DNA from: an uncultured Maribacter sp. | GTDB taxonomy: Bacteria > Bacteroidota > Bacteroidia > Flavobacteriales > Flavobacteriaceae | Length of the DNA: 64,000 bases | Assembly: GCF_947500985.1 (NCBI RefSeq) | Contig: NZ_CANMTX010000001.1 | Coordinates: forward strand, 682,001 to 746,000 | Direction: 5' to 3' | Shown: positions 1-9,638 of the stretch, one piece after another | Layout of the letters: every line of letters begins with the position of its first letter | Numbering within the stretch: the stretch's first letter is position 1 | The notes under the pieces: model-generated | The model's database searches: none | Told to the model about the DNA's origin: nothing | What the model saw: only the letters and a program-made list of their open reading frames with translations | Program-made: the position numbers and the translations under genes

Positions 1-51
1 CGCAACGAACACAACACCTAACAACATCAATATATTCTTAATAGTTTTCAT
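1..51 (-). CDS. N-terminus of a secreted protein, cut by window edge
   Basis: An ATG at 51 on the - strand opens a frame that runs off the left edge. The 17 visible residues start MKTIKN and continue as a hydrophobic stretch (ILMLLGVVFVA), which is a typical Sec signal peptide start. Nothing about the mature protein can be seen. Confidence 0.5.
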   Translation of the reverse strand, partial: MKTIKNILMLLGVVFVA

Positions 52-116
52 GAATTTTATATTTTAAATTATTTCTATCAACACTTTACGCTACCAAAGG
101 TATATATAGAACTATC

Positions 117-779
117 TTATTCCAAAATAATTGTTGGCAAGTTCTCGTTAAACCACTTTGCCCTATGTATTATCATGGTGTGGGTTCCATTGGGCACATG
201 TATACATTTACCACAATTTTCAATTGGGAACACAGGGTCCTTCTCACCTTGTATATGTACCAATTTCTCACACGGCACCTCTTGCTTCCAATTTACTAGC
301 TCATTTATACACCAATCTATATAGCTTTTATCTCTAACAGATAAATACTTTTCATATAACGAAAGGCGTTTCGTTACACTTTCGCCAAATGCATATTTAG
401 CTAATAATTCTACATTGTTAACCAAACCAGTAGGTAGCAGTTTATGTACACTGGTATACCTCGCAAAAATCATACGTTTTGGCAACTCATATCTAGTTTT
501 TACACTCGACACAATTATCACTTTTCTTACTTCAATATATTTAGACATTTCTTGGACTAGGAGCCCGCCTAACGAAACCCCCAACAATACCACATTTTCA
601 TGTTGTATTTTACTATACATGTTTTTTGCATAATCAACAAATGAAATACCCTTTTCAGGAATACTCCATTCCAAAAAATGAAGCTCAAAGGTTTCTTTAG
701 GTAGTTTTATATACTCAAAAATAGCAGGACCTGCTGCCATACCAGGCATACAATACACATGAATTACATTATCTGTCAT
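117..779 (-). CDS. alpha/beta hydrolase
   Basis: Small alpha/beta-hydrolase fold protein of about 220 residues. The nucleophile elbow GVSLGG puts the likely catalytic Ser near residue 69. A late GEKDP supplies the probable acid and NGTHTM the probable His. There is no signal peptide, so it is probably cytoplasmic. I chose the ATG at 779 over a GTG two codons upstream. It is clearly paralogous to the hydrolase at 45264-45899: both have G-V-S-x-G-G followed by K-V-I-x-x-S-S and a late G-x-K-D. The substrate is unknown, and lipase, esterase or thioesterase activity are all possible. It stands alone, divergent from the next gene. Confidence 0.8.
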   Translation of the reverse strand: MTDNVIHVYCMPGMAAGPAIFEYIKLPKETFELHFLEWSIPEKGISFVDYAKNMYSKIQHENVVLLGVSLGGLLVQEMSKYIEVRKVIIVSSVKTRYELPKRMIFARYTSVHKLLPTGLVNNVELLAKYAFGESVTKRLSLYEKYLSVRDKSYIDWCINELVNWKQEVPCEKLVHIQGEKDPVFPIENCGKCIHVPNGTHTMIIHRAKWFNENLPTIILE

Positions 780-956
780 AGTCACGAAGCGTAGTAAAAA
801 CTAGGAAATTAAGTATTTTTTAACTACTTTTGTAAGAGAATGTGAAAAACATACGCAATTTGATATGTTATATTTTGTACAGCATTCTCGAATGATTAAT
901 TACGATATGAGAACATCGTAATTTTTTTGTCTAACAACAAAACTAAAATTTTCTAT

Positions 957-1253
957 ATGAACGATGTTATCATTAATGACAATTCTTTTCTGCGACAATT
1001 TGAAACTACTGTAGATGGTCATCTTGCCAGAATTGAATATTCTTCTCAAGAAAGAAAGATATTCCTTACCAAATTAGTCGTTCCAGAGGAAATTACAGAT
1101 GAAGATTTTAGAGAAAACTTCATAAAAGCTGTTTTGAGTATTATTCAAGATAGAAATCTTAGAGTTGTTCCTACTAGTCCTCATATCGCAGGATTTCTTA
1201 GAAAGAACAGAAGACAATACAAAGAAATGCTACCTATCGGTATTCGTATCTAA
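957..1253 (+). CDS. GNAT-like N-acetyltransferase domain protein (YidJ/PF14542 type)
   Basis: About 98 residues matching the compact GCN5-like domain family. It has a strand pair around FETTVDGHLARIEY, then LTKLVVPEEI, a helix, and the family's typical ending LRVVPTSPHIAGFLRKN. The usual acetyl-CoA pyrophosphate loop (R/Q-x-x-G-x-G/A) between the central strand and helix is not visible; ITDEDFREN occupies that place, so catalysis is uncertain. The ATG at 957 fits the domain start, but a TTG at 927 would add ten residues in frame. A strong terminator follows directly. The substrate is unknown. Confidence 0.7.
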   Translation: MNDVIINDNSFLRQFETTVDGHLARIEYSSQERKIFLTKLVVPEEITDEDFRENFIKAVLSIIQDRNLRVVPTSPHIAGFLRKNRRQYKEMLPIGIRI

Positions 1254-1262
1254 TAAATTAAA

Positions 1263-1284
1263 AAGCCTTTCAATTGAAAGGCTT
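1263..1284. terminator. bidirectional intrinsic terminator
   Basis: Perfect 22-bp palindrome with arms AAGCCTTTCAA/TTGAAAGGCTT, followed on the + strand by a run of T and on the - strand by five T. It sits between two convergent genes, so it should end both the GNAT-like gene and mtaB. The mtaB stop codon (1289-1291) lies right at the end of the T run. Confidence 0.9.
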
Positions 1285-1288
1285 TTTT

Positions 1289-2617
1289 TTATGCTTCTAC
1301 TTTTTCATTTACAAAATTAAACCGAACCAGACCATCCTTATCAATTTCGGTCAACTTTACTTGATGCAAAGTATTTACCAGTTCGGGATTCCAAGGTGAT
1401 TTTACTTTCACGTAATTCTCAGTAAACCCATGAATATATCCTTCTTTATTCTCTCCCTCGAACAACACCGTTAAATTATTACCCAACTGACTCTCATAGA
1501 ACGCTCGTCTCTTCTTTACAGACAATCCGCGCAACATTTTACTCCTTTTACTCCTTACTTTATTAGGAACCACTCCACCCATTGTAGCAGCTGGCGTATT
1601 ATCTCTTTCCGAATACGTAAAAACGTGTAAATAAGAAATATCTAAATCATTCAAAAAGTGATACGTTTCTAAAAAATGTGCTTCGGTCTCACCAGGGAAA
1701 CCAACGATTACATCAACCCCAATACAACAATTAGGCATTACCCCTCTAATCTTCGCTACTCGTTCTTTATAAAGATTCGTCATATAACGACGCTTCATTA
1801 ACTTAAGAAGATCATCACTACCACTCTGCAAAGGAATATGAAAATGAGGTACAAAGTTTTTACTTTGAGAAACAAACTCAATTGTTTCATTCTTTAAAAG
1901 GTTTGGCTCAATTGATGAAATTCTTAAACGATGAATACCATCTACATCATCTAAAGCGGTAACAAGATCCAAAAAAGTATGCTCATGCTTTTTATTACCA
2001 AACTCCCCTTTACCGTAATCTCCAATATTTACCCCAGTTAGAACAATTTCCTTAATACCCTGCTCAGATATATCAGCTGCATTCTTTAAAACGTTTTCTA
2101 AAGTATCGCTTCTAGAAATACCACGTGCTAAAGGTATTGTACAATACGTGCATTTATAATCACAACCATCTTGAACCTTTAAGAATGCCCTTGTTCTATC
2201 TCCAATAGCATAACTACCTACATAAAAATCGGCATCTGCTATTTCACAAGAATGAACCTTACCATGATCATTTTTGGTTAAGTCATTTATGTAATCGGTA
2301 ATCTTGAATTTTTCTGTAGCCCCCAAAACCAAATCTACGCCATCTACATCAGCAAGTTCTTCTGGTTTTAATTGAGCATAGCAACCTACAGCCGCAACAA
2401 AAGCATCGGGATTTACCTTCTGCGCTTTTTTAACTATAGTCTTAAATTTTTTATCAGCATTATCGGTTACAGAACATGTATTTATAACATACATATCTGC
2501 TTTTTCTGAAAAATCTACCCTATCGAATCCCTCGTCTGCAAAGCTGCGGGCTATGGTAGATGTTTCTGAAAAATTCAACTTACATCCTAAAGTGTAAAAG
2601 GCCACTTTCTTCTTCAT
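1289..2617 (-). CDS. mtaB: tRNA t6A37 methylthiotransferase MtaB
   Basis: Radical-SAM methylthiotransferase that converts t6A to ms2t6A at position 37 of ANN-decoding tRNAs. At 442 residues it is the usual length. The N-terminal UPF0004 domain carries the three auxiliary-cluster cysteines near residues 12 (TLGCKLN), 48 (NTCSV) and 79 (GCYAQ). The radical-SAM cluster motif CDYKCTYC lies near 152-159. A C-terminal TRAM-like region follows (LTVLFEG onward). TLGCKLN together with NTCSVT is typical of MtaB rather than MiaB or RimO. It is transcribed away from the shared terminator, with a separate - strand gene upstream. Confidence 0.95.
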   Translation of the reverse strand: MKKKVAFYTLGCKLNFSETSTIARSFADEGFDRVDFSEKADMYVINTCSVTDNADKKFKTIVKKAQKVNPDAFVAAVGCYAQLKPEELADVDGVDLVLGATEKFKITDYINDLTKNDHGKVHSCEIADADFYVGSYAIGDRTRAFLKVQDGCDYKCTYCTIPLARGISRSDTLENVLKNAADISEQGIKEIVLTGVNIGDYGKGEFGNKKHEHTFLDLVTALDDVDGIHRLRISSIEPNLLKNETIEFVSQSKNFVPHFHIPLQSGSDDLLKLMKRRYMTNLYKERVAKIRGVMPNCCIGVDVIVGFPGETEAHFLETYHFLNDLDISYLHVFTYSERDNTPAATMGGVVPNKVRSKRSKMLRGLSVKKRRAFYESQLGNNLTVLFEGENKEGYIHGFTENYVKVKSPWNPELVNTLHQVKLTEIDKDGLVRFNFVNEKVEA

Positions 2618-2701
2618 CTAATAATCTCTTTTGAGATTGTAAAAATACTTAATCTTAATTTGGCTTAAAAACACAACTATCTGTATTACAGCCTTAAGTA
2701 C

Positions 2702-3877
2702 TTAATACTTTCTCCATTTTTTGGTTAATTCAAATACATGAGTAAGAATATCTGCCTCAACATCATTAAACCCTACTCCCCTTCTAGCCATCATTACCTT
2801 AGCTGCATCAAATGCTTTTACAGGTTGATATGCCGTAAATCCAGATGCCCCACCCCAGCTAAAACTTGGAACAAAATTTCTAGGAAACCCAGGGACATAA
2901 ATATTAGAATTTACTCCAATTACAGTACCTGTATTAAACATCGTATTAATAGCCGTCTTACTATGGTCACCCATCATCAGACCACAAAATTGTAATCCTG
3001 TTTGTTCAAAACGCTCCGTTGCGTAATCCCACAAACGGACTTTAGCATAGTTATTTTTAAGGTTTGAATTATTGGAATCTGCACCTATATTACACCATTC
3101 TCCTAATACGGCATTACCCAAATAACCTTCATGGCCTTTACTTGAATATCCAAAAATAACCGAGTTACTAACTTCTCCACAAACCTTACTAAACGGACCA
3201 ATAGTTGTAGCTCCATAAAGCTTACCTCCCATTTTTATGATAGCATTGTTACAAAGTGCCAAGCCCCCTCGTATTAGGCTACCTTCCCAAATTTCAGAGT
3301 TCTTACCTAGGTAAATAGGTCCTTCAGTAGCATTTAGAATACTAAATTCAACTTTTGCTCCTTCTTCCAGAAATATGCGTTCAGGATGTATTAATCGATT
3401 AGTGTCTGAAATAGGTTGACTTTTTCTACCTTTTGTAATGAAATCAAAATCAAACTGTAAGATATCTGCATTTTTATCGAAAATATCCCAGGTGTTATTA
3501 ATTTGAACAATATCATCTTTAAATTCAACTATATTGAAATCACTTAATTCATCTACATTTTTAGAAGTCGCAGCTAAATAAGCTAATACCAATTCGCCCG
3601 ACATTAACCTTTCGCCCGATCGCAAAGCTTTTACCGCTTTTAGCAACTCGTTAGATGGTAATACCGATGCATCTATAAAAACATTAGATTCTTCTAAATT
3701 AACAGGGTATTTTACACTTAAATATTCTTCGGTTAAAGATGTAACCGAAACTTTTAAAAATGCTTCCCAACGCTCTTTCAAGGTCATAATACCCACTCGA
3801 ATTTCTGAAACGGGACGAGTAAAAGTGAAGGGCAAAAGATGATTCCTACGAGGACCATCAAAAAGAATAAAGTTCAT
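2702..3877 (-). CDS. GlmU-like sugar nucleotidyltransferase family protein
   Basis: 391-residue protein of the Bacteroidetes GlmU-like family (putative sugar nucleotidyltransferase). The N-terminal part (about 1-180) is a degenerate nucleotidyltransferase opening with NFILFDGPRRN and FTFTRPVSEIR. The C-terminal half (about 185-370) shows the glycine-rich spacing and hexapeptide-like pattern of a left-handed beta-helix, for example GPIYLGKNSEIWEG and GGKLYGATTIGPFSKV. The function is inferred to be nucleotide-sugar synthesis, and the real substrate is unknown. It lies just downstream of rpmE2 on the same strand, but a terminator separates them. Confidence 0.85.
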   Translation of the reverse strand: MNFILFDGPRRNHLLPFTFTRPVSEIRVGIMTLKERWEAFLKVSVTSLTEEYLSVKYPVNLEESNVFIDASVLPSNELLKAVKALRSGERLMSGELVLAYLAATSKNVDELSDFNIVEFKDDIVQINNTWDIFDKNADILQFDFDFITKGRKSQPISDTNRLIHPERIFLEEGAKVEFSILNATEGPIYLGKNSEIWEGSLIRGGLALCNNAIIKMGGKLYGATTIGPFSKVCGEVSNSVIFGYSSKGHEGYLGNAVLGEWCNIGADSNNSNLKNNYAKVRLWDYATERFEQTGLQFCGLMMGDHSKTAINTMFNTGTVIGVNSNIYVPGFPRNFVPSFSWGGASGFTAYQPVKAFDAAKVMMARRGVGFNDVEADILTHVFELTKKWRKY

Positions 3878-3969
3878 ACAAGATGATTTTTTTTCAAAAT
3901 TAACAAATATCCGTAGAGCATCTATATTTAATAGACAACTTCCTTTACTTAAAAGTTAAATGCAAAAGA

Positions 3970-3996
3970 AACGCCTTCGAAAATTTCGAAGGCGTT
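3970..3996 (-). terminator. intrinsic terminator after rpmE2
   Basis: Inverted repeat of up to 13 bp, arms AACGCCTTCGAAA and TTTCGAAGGCGTT around one central base; it would fold with a slightly shorter stem. On the - strand it is followed by TCTTTTGC. It lies 24 bases beyond the rpmE2 stop, so it probably ends that transcript. Confidence 0.75.
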
Positions 3997-4020
3997 ATAT
4001 AATATAAAGAAATAAAAGTA

Positions 4021-4305
4021 CTATTCTTGTTCTTTTGTCTCTTCTTTTGGCTCTTCCTTAACAAATTTCTTGTACTTGTTCTTGAACTTGTCGATACGAC
4101 CTGCTGTATCCAAGAATTTAGCTTTACCAGTGTAAAACGGGTGAGAGGTTCTTGAAATCTCCAATTTTACTAAAGGATACTCAACACCTTCAACTTCTAA
4201 AGTCTCTTTAGTGTCAGCTGTTGATTTAGTTAAAAATACTTCTTCATTAGACATGTCCTTAAAGGCCACTATCCTATAATTTTCTGGGTGTATATCTTTT
4301 TTCAT
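4021..4305 (-). CDS. rpmE2: 50S ribosomal protein L31, type B
   Basis: Ribosomal protein L31 of the type B (zinc-independent) class. It starts [11 protein letters not shown] and has the family motif [12 protein letters not shown] near residue 60. No CxxC zinc ligands are present, as expected for type B. The C-terminus is the acidic/lysine tail [12 protein letters not shown] common in flavobacteria. The start was set at the ATG at 4305, where the conserved N-terminus begins; an in-frame ATG at 4344 would add 13 residues without homology. Confidence 0.95.
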   Translation of the reverse strand: MKKDIHPENYRIVAFKDMSNEEVFLTKSTADTKETLEVEGVEYPLVKLEISRTSHPFYTGKAKFLDTAGRIDKFKNKYKKFVKEEPKEETKEQE

Positions 4306-4486
4306 TTTAAAAACTTTAACGCACCCATTCCGACGGGCACTCATTTTAAGGCTGCAAAAATAGTGAAATTCTACAAATGCACAATTAGAAATCTAAAAAA
4401 ATATTGAAAATTAATTTTACCACATTTGTAACATTATCAATTATTGCCATACTAATATACAAAACAACCTATAATCACTATACATC

Positions 4487-5008
4487 ATGGAAGAAAACGA
4501 ACCAAAAACAGGAAAATTTGCAATGAATTACGGCTTACTTACAGGTCTTGTAGGTGTTATATTTGCAGTTATGCTTTTTGTAATGGACATGCATTACGAG
4601 CAAGTGACTTCTGTACAAATTATTCAAATAATAATATTGGCTGCCGGAATTGTACTCGCAATACTACAATTTAAAAAAGCAGGTGGCGGATTATTGTCCA
4701 TTTCTGAAGCTTTAAAAGTTGGTGCAGGTGTGGCGTTGATAGCTGGAATTGTTGGACTGCTATGGTTTTTCATACAATCTAACCTAATAGAACCCGATTA
4801 TTTAGATAAAGTGTATGAAATAGGTAAGATAAAAGCAATGAAAGACAACCCTAGTCTTACTGAAGAACAAATTGACCAAGGCATTGAAATGCAAAAAGGT
4901 CTTGCATGGATTATGTACCCAGTAGGTTTAATAATAAATGTTCTTATTGCTTTAATCATCAGCTTAATTACAGGATTAATTCTGAAAAAAGAAGAAGCTG
5001 CTTATTAA
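4487..5008 (+). CDS. DUF4199 integral membrane protein
   Basis: 173 residues with four hydrophobic segments (about 14-33, 40-60, 75-95 and 135-165), matching DUF4199, a Bacteroidetes-typical membrane family of unknown function. A soluble stretch between the third and fourth segments holds the EEQIDQGIEMQK region. It precedes the GT2 glycosyltransferase by 46 bases, an arrangement common in Flavobacteriaceae, which suggests a shared transcript and possibly a helper role in envelope lipid or glycan work. That role is inference only. Confidence 0.85.
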   Translation: MEENEPKTGKFAMNYGLLTGLVGVIFAVMLFVMDMHYEQVTSVQIIQIIILAAGIVLAILQFKKAGGGLLSISEALKVGAGVALIAGIVGLLWFFIQSNLIEPDYLDKVYEIGKIKAMKDNPSLTEEQIDQGIEMQKGLAWIMYPVGLIINVLIALIISLITGLILKKEEAAY

Positions 5009-5054
5009 TGCTAAGTAATTGTAGTATTTTTGGAGGCAATACCACAAGTCGCGC

Positions 5055-6014
5055 ATGCAATTATCAATAGTAATTCCTTTACTTAACGAAGAAGAGTCAC
5101 TTAAAGAACTTCATGATTGGATTGTATCTGTGATGCAAGCCAATCATTTTTCTTATGAAATACTATTTGTTGATGATGGCAGCACAGATGCCTCATGGAA
5201 GATTATCACCGCATTATCTGAGAAAAACCCCGCTGTTAAAGGAATTCATTTTTTACGTAACTTCGGTAAATCGCAAGCACTACATGCCGGATTTAAAGCT
5301 GTAAGCGGCGATGTTATCATCACCATGGATGCCGATCTGCAAGATAACCCAGAAGAAATTCCGGAGTTATATAATATGATAACTAACGAAGGTTACGAAT
5401 TGGTATCTGGCTGGAAAAAGAAACGGTACGATTCTATCGTCTTTAAAAATACCCCTTCAAAATTATTCAATTGGGCAGCTAGAAGAACATCTGGTGTTCG
5501 ATTGCATGATTTTAACTGTGGTCTAAAAGCATACGCGCATGATGTTGTAAAGAACATTGAAGTATCTGGCGAAATGCACAGATATATTCCTGTCCTTGCC
5601 AAAAATGCTGGTTTTTCTAACATTGGAGAAAAGGTAGTTCAACACCAAGCTCGTAAATACGGTAAAACAAAATTCGGAATGGAACGTTTCATAAATGGCT
5701 TTCTAGATTTACTGACCATTTGGTTCGTATCTAGATTCGGTAAACGACCTATGCACTTATTCGGTGCATTGGGCGTTTTAATGTTTTTGATCGGATTCGG
5801 ATTTGCTATCTATTTAGGCATAGATAAATTATTCATCAACAAGTTTGGAAGATTAATTACAGACCGACCTCAATTTTATATTTCACTGATAGCCATGGTT
5901 ATAGGAACTCAGTTATTCTTAGCTGGTTTTCTTGGCGAAATATTAATACGTTCTAAGAAAGAAGAAAAAAGATATATTGTCTCTGAAGAAATAAACACCG
6001 CACTTTTAGAATAG
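5055..6014 (+). CDS. GT2 glycosyltransferase, dolichol-phosphate-mannose-synthase/DPM1-like
   Basis: 319 residues. An N-terminal GT-A domain has SIVIPLLNEEESL, FVDDGSTD (near 40) and the metal-binding MDADLQDN (near 91). Two hydrophobic segments follow in the C-terminal third (LFGALGVLMFLIGF and ISLIAMVIGTQLFL). This layout is that of bactoprenol or polyprenyl-phosphate hexosyltransferases such as GtrB, DpmA or ArnC. It probably moves a sugar from a nucleotide donor to a polyprenyl phosphate at the inner membrane. The neighbours (phospho-sugar mutase, MsbA-like exporter) fit cell-envelope glycan or glycolipid synthesis. Confidence 0.9.
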   Translation: MQLSIVIPLLNEEESLKELHDWIVSVMQANHFSYEILFVDDGSTDASWKIITALSEKNPAVKGIHFLRNFGKSQALHAGFKAVSGDVIITMDADLQDNPEEIPELYNMITNEGYELVSGWKKKRYDSIVFKNTPSKLFNWAARRTSGVRLHDFNCGLKAYAHDVVKNIEVSGEMHRYIPVLAKNAGFSNIGEKVVQHQARKYGKTKFGMERFINGFLDLLTIWFVSRFGKRPMHLFGALGVLMFLIGFGFAIYLGIDKLFINKFGRLITDRPQFYISLIAMVIGTQLFLAGFLGEILIRSKKEEKRYIVSEEINTALLE

Positions 6015-6056
6015 TAAAATTCTCACTAACTTAATTGCACATAAAACTATAAACCA

Positions 6057-7766
6057 ATGGATAACATCCTAGATACAGCAAAAAGCTGGCTAACCGATTT
6101 TTTCGACCCAGCTGTAAAGAAAGAAATTGAACATCTTATCGCCAACGATAAAGAAGAGCTTAACGACCGTTTCTATAAAAATATGGAATTCGGTACTGGT
6201 GGTATGAGAGGCGTTATGGGCGTAGGCACCAATCGTATTAACAAATATACATTGGGCAAAAGCACACAGGGACTTAGTAATTACCTCAATAAAGTATACA
6301 AAGGCGAAGATATTAAAGTGGTTATTGCTTTTGACTGTCGTCATAATAGTGATACGCTAGCTAGAATTGTAGCTGAAGTATTCTCTGCAAACAATATTAA
6401 AGTATACCTTTTTTCAGATTTGCGTACTACTCCAGAACTTTCGTTTGCAGTAAGACATTTAAACTGCCATGCCGGTATTGTACTTACAGCATCTCATAAC
6501 CCACCAGAATATAATGGGTATAAAGTATATTGGACAGATGGCGGACAAATTGTACCACCGCAAGACGGAGCTATAATTTCTGAAATTAACTCTCTTGACT
6601 TTGAAGATATAAAGTTTGATGCAAATGATAGCCTTATTCAAGTAATTGATAAGGAAGTTGATGAAGCTTTTATTTCACAGTCTGTAGCTGCAGGAAACTT
6701 TAATGCTGCCGGTAAAGATGATTTCAAAATTGTTTTCACATCACTACATGGAACTTCAATCACGGCTATACCAGAAGTATTGAAACGTGGCGGATATGAA
6801 AACGTAACTATTATAGAAGAACAAGCTAAGCCTGACGGAAACTTCCCAACGGTGAAGTCTCCGAATCCAGAGGAACCCGAAGCGCTTTCTATGGCTGTTA
6901 AAAAGGCTGAAGAAATTGGTGCCGATATGGTTGTAGGCACAGATCCTGATAGTGATCGTTTAGGTATTGCCGTTCGTAATCTTGATGGAGAAATGGAAAT
7001 TGTTAACGGAAACCAAGCAATGGTTTTAATGACAAAATTTCTTCTTGAAAAAAGAAAAGAAAAAGGATTCAAAGGCAATGAGTTTATTGCAACCACTATA
7101 GTTTCTACTCCTATGATGGAAGCTATGGCGAAAGCATATGGCGTTGAATTCAAAACTGCACTTACAGGCTTTAAATGGATCGGTAAAATGATTAAAGATT
7201 TTCCACAATCAGATTTTATTGGTGGTGGTGAAGAAAGCTTCGGTTATATGGTTGGTGATTTTGTTCGTGATAAAGACGCGGTTACCTCTACCCTATTGGC
7301 TTGTGAAATTGCCAGCCAGGCGAAAGCTAATGGTAGTTCTTTTTACAAAGACTTAATTCAATGTTATGTTGATTATGGCTTCTACAAAGAGCATTTAGTT
7401 TCTATTACCAAAAAAGGTATTACCGGTGCTGAAGAAATCAAGCAAATGCTAAAAGATTTCAAGGAAAATCCGGTGGAGTCTGTTGCTGGCTCTAAAGTAA
7501 AGTGGATTGAAGATTACAACACTTCAATTGCTAAAAATGTATTGACTGGCGAAGAGAAAACTATTGATATTCCAAAATCCAACGTTTTAATTTACGAAAC
7601 AGAAGACGGAACTAGAATAGCAGCTAGACCTAGTGGAACAGAGCCTAAAGTGAAATTCTACATAAGTACAAACACGAAATTAGAAAAAACTGAAGATTAT
7701 AAAAAAGTGGCAGCAGAACTTGACAACAAAGTTAAGAGCATTCTTGCTGAGCTTAATTTAGCTTAA
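6057..7766 (+). CDS. phospho-sugar mutase (phosphoglucomutase/phosphomannomutase)
   Basis: 569-residue alpha-D-phosphohexomutase that interconverts hexose 1- and 6-phosphates. The phosphoserine loop TASHNPPEYNGYK is near residue 143. The metal loop GTDPDSDR is near 295. The sugar-binding loop GGGEESFGY is near 390, and the phosphate-binding loop RPSGTEPK is near 523. The length fits the PGM2/YbbT-type long form found across Bacteroidetes. Glucose versus mannose specificity cannot be read from the sequence. Its stop codon overlaps the ATG of the ABC exporter (TAATG), which implies translational coupling. Confidence 0.95.
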   Translation: MDNILDTAKSWLTDFFDPAVKKEIEHLIANDKEELNDRFYKNMEFGTGGMRGVMGVGTNRINKYTLGKSTQGLSNYLNKVYKGEDIKVVIAFDCRHNSDTLARIVAEVFSANNIKVYLFSDLRTTPELSFAVRHLNCHAGIVLTASHNPPEYNGYKVYWTDGGQIVPPQDGAIISEINSLDFEDIKFDANDSLIQVIDKEVDEAFISQSVAAGNFNAAGKDDFKIVFTSLHGTSITAIPEVLKRGGYENVTIIEEQAKPDGNFPTVKSPNPEEPEALSMAVKKAEEIGADMVVGTDPDSDRLGIAVRNLDGEMEIVNGNQAMVLMTKFLLEKRKEKGFKGNEFIATTIVSTPMMEAMAKAYGVEFKTALTGFKWIGKMIKDFPQSDFIGGGEESFGYMVGDFVRDKDAVTSTLLACEIASQAKANGSSFYKDLIQCYVDYGFYKEHLVSITKKGITGAEEIKQMLKDFKENPVESVAGSKVKWIEDYNTSIAKNVLTGEEKTIDIPKSNVLIYETEDGTRIAARPSGTEPKVKFYISTNTKLEKTEDYKKVAAELDNKVKSILAELNLA

Positions 7767-9592
7767 TGAACTATTTCAAAAAGATTCTTCGCTTTGCGAA
7801 GCCTTACAAGCTATATGCGATTTTAAACATCATATCTAACATCTTTTATGCACTGTTTTCAACATTGGCGATGATTTCATTATTTCCAATGTTGACAGTT
7901 CTTTTTGGTAAAACAGAGGAGGTATTCTCCAAACCAAAATGGAATGGCTTTTCTGATTTAAAGGATTATGGTACAGATTATTTAAACTATTTCGTTACGG
8001 AAAGAAGTAAAGATAATGACCCTGGCGAAGTGCTTATGTTCATGGTTGGTTTAATTATCACCATGTTCCTTTTAAAGAATTTGTTTAATTATTTAGCCAT
8101 GTATTTCATAACGTTTTTACGTAATGGTGTACTTAAAGATTTACGTAATGAGCTCTATGACAAAACTGTAGAACTACCTATTTCGTATTATTCTGAAAAA
8201 AGAAAAGGTGATACGATTGCGCGTATTACTTCAGATGTACTAGAAATCCAACATTCATTTTTATCTATTTTAGAATTAATTGTTAGAGAACCTTTGACGA
8301 TTGTATTTACGATAATAGCTATGCTGGCTATTAGTCCGAAACTAACATTGTTCGTATTTCTATTTCTACCACTTTCAGGATTTCTAATCTCCTTAATCGG
8401 AAAATCATTAAAACGAAAGTCAGATAAGGTTCAACAAGAACAAGGCTACTTCTTATCCATTTTAGAAGAAACATTAGGCGGATTACGAGTTATAAAAGCA
8501 TTTAATGCCGAGTCTGTTTTTGCCAAAAAATTTCAAGCTTCCACTAAAAGATTTTTCAATTTTTCTAACAGCTTACTTAACAGACAAAACTTAGCTTCAC
8601 CTACAAGTGAATTTTTTGGTATTGCTGCTATCGGAGTCATTCTTTGGTATGGAGGGCAAATGGTACTTGTAGATAAAACGCTTGAAGGCAGTTTATTCAT
8701 TACTTATATGACATTGTCATATCAAATACTAACGCCTGCAAAAGCAATTAGCAAAGCTTCTTATAGTGTTAAGAAAGGAAATGCAGCAGCAGAACGTGTA
8801 TTAGAAATATTAGAGACAGAAAATCCGATTTCTGAAATTGAAAATCCTATAAATCAAGAAACTTTTACTACAGCTGTTAACATTAACAACATCTCATTCA
8901 AATATGAAGATGATTACGTGTTGAAGAATTTCAACTTAACCGTTGAAAAAGGCAAAACAGTTGCCCTAGTCGGGCAATCTGGTAGTGGAAAAAGTACCAT
9001 TGCTAATCTTGTTACTCGTTTTTACGACGTTAATGAAGGAGATATTAGTATTGACGGAAATAACATTAAAAACCTCAGTAAAAAATCGCTTCGTGGTTTA
9101 TTAGGCTTGGTTACTCAAGATTCTATTTTATTTAATGACACTGTTAAAAACAACATCGGATTAGGAAAAGAAAATGCTACCGACGAAGAAATTATTGCAG
9201 CCGCTAAAATTGCAAATGCACATGATTTTATAATGGATTTACCTAAAGGCTACGAAACTAACATTGGTGATAGCGGTAATAAGCTAAGTGGAGGACAAAA
9301 ACAGCGATTGTCTATTTCTAGAGCGGTTTTAAAGAATCCGCCTATAATGATATTAGACGAAGCTACATCTGCTTTAGATACTGAAAGCGAACGTCTGGTT
9401 CAAGATGCGCTTGAAAAAATGATGAAAAACAGAACGTCTATTGTCATTGCTCACCGTCTTTCTACCATTCAAAATGCAGATACGATTGTAGTACTTCTAA
9501 AAGGTGAGATTGTAGAACAAGGAACTCATGCTGAACTTTTAGAACTCAATGGCACGTATAAGAAACTAGTGCAAATGCAATCGTTGGTATAA
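7766..9592 (+). CDS. ABC exporter, fused permease and ATPase (MsbA-like)
   Basis: 608-residue half-transporter. The N-terminal ABC transmembrane domain spans about residues 1-330 with hydrophobic helices. The nucleotide-binding domain follows, with Walker A GQSGSGKST near 401, signature LSGGQKQR near 508, Walker B IMILDEATSALD near 528 and the switch His in IVIAHRLST. Such proteins homodimerise and flip lipids, lipid A precursors or drugs across the inner membrane. The start codon shares one base with the phosphomutase stop. The neighbouring glycosyltransferase supports a lipid or glycolipid substrate, but a multidrug role cannot be excluded. Confidence 0.93.
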   Translation: MNYFKKILRFAKPYKLYAILNIISNIFYALFSTLAMISLFPMLTVLFGKTEEVFSKPKWNGFSDLKDYGTDYLNYFVTERSKDNDPGEVLMFMVGLIITMFLLKNLFNYLAMYFITFLRNGVLKDLRNELYDKTVELPISYYSEKRKGDTIARITSDVLEIQHSFLSILELIVREPLTIVFTIIAMLAISPKLTLFVFLFLPLSGFLISLIGKSLKRKSDKVQQEQGYFLSILEETLGGLRVIKAFNAESVFAKKFQASTKRFFNFSNSLLNRQNLASPTSEFFGIAAIGVILWYGGQMVLVDKTLEGSLFITYMTLSYQILTPAKAISKASYSVKKGNAAAERVLEILETENPISEIENPINQETFTTAVNINNISFKYEDDYVLKNFNLTVEKGKTVALVGQSGSGKSTIANLVTRFYDVNEGDISIDGNNIKNLSKKSLRGLLGLVTQDSILFNDTVKNNIGLGKENATDEEIIAAAKIANAHDFIMDLPKGYETNIGDSGNKLSGGQKQRLSISRAVLKNPPIMILDEATSALDTESERLVQDALEKMMKNRTSIVIAHRLSTIQNADTIVVLLKGEIVEQGTHAELLELNGTYKKLVQMQSLV

Positions 9593-9638
9593 GTTTTATA
9601 TCTAATTATTTTTAATTTTTTTACGAATAAGGCTTAAA

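Noticed and set aside
4306-4344. Longer N-terminus of ribosomal protein L31
   Set aside because: The extra 13 residues are not part of the family; the conserved protein begins [11 protein letters not shown].
6638-7153. 171-codon open frame on the - strand inside the phospho-sugar mutase gene
   Set aside because: It is antisense to conserved, motif-bearing sequence and its product (Ser/Ile/Pro-rich) has no family or start context.
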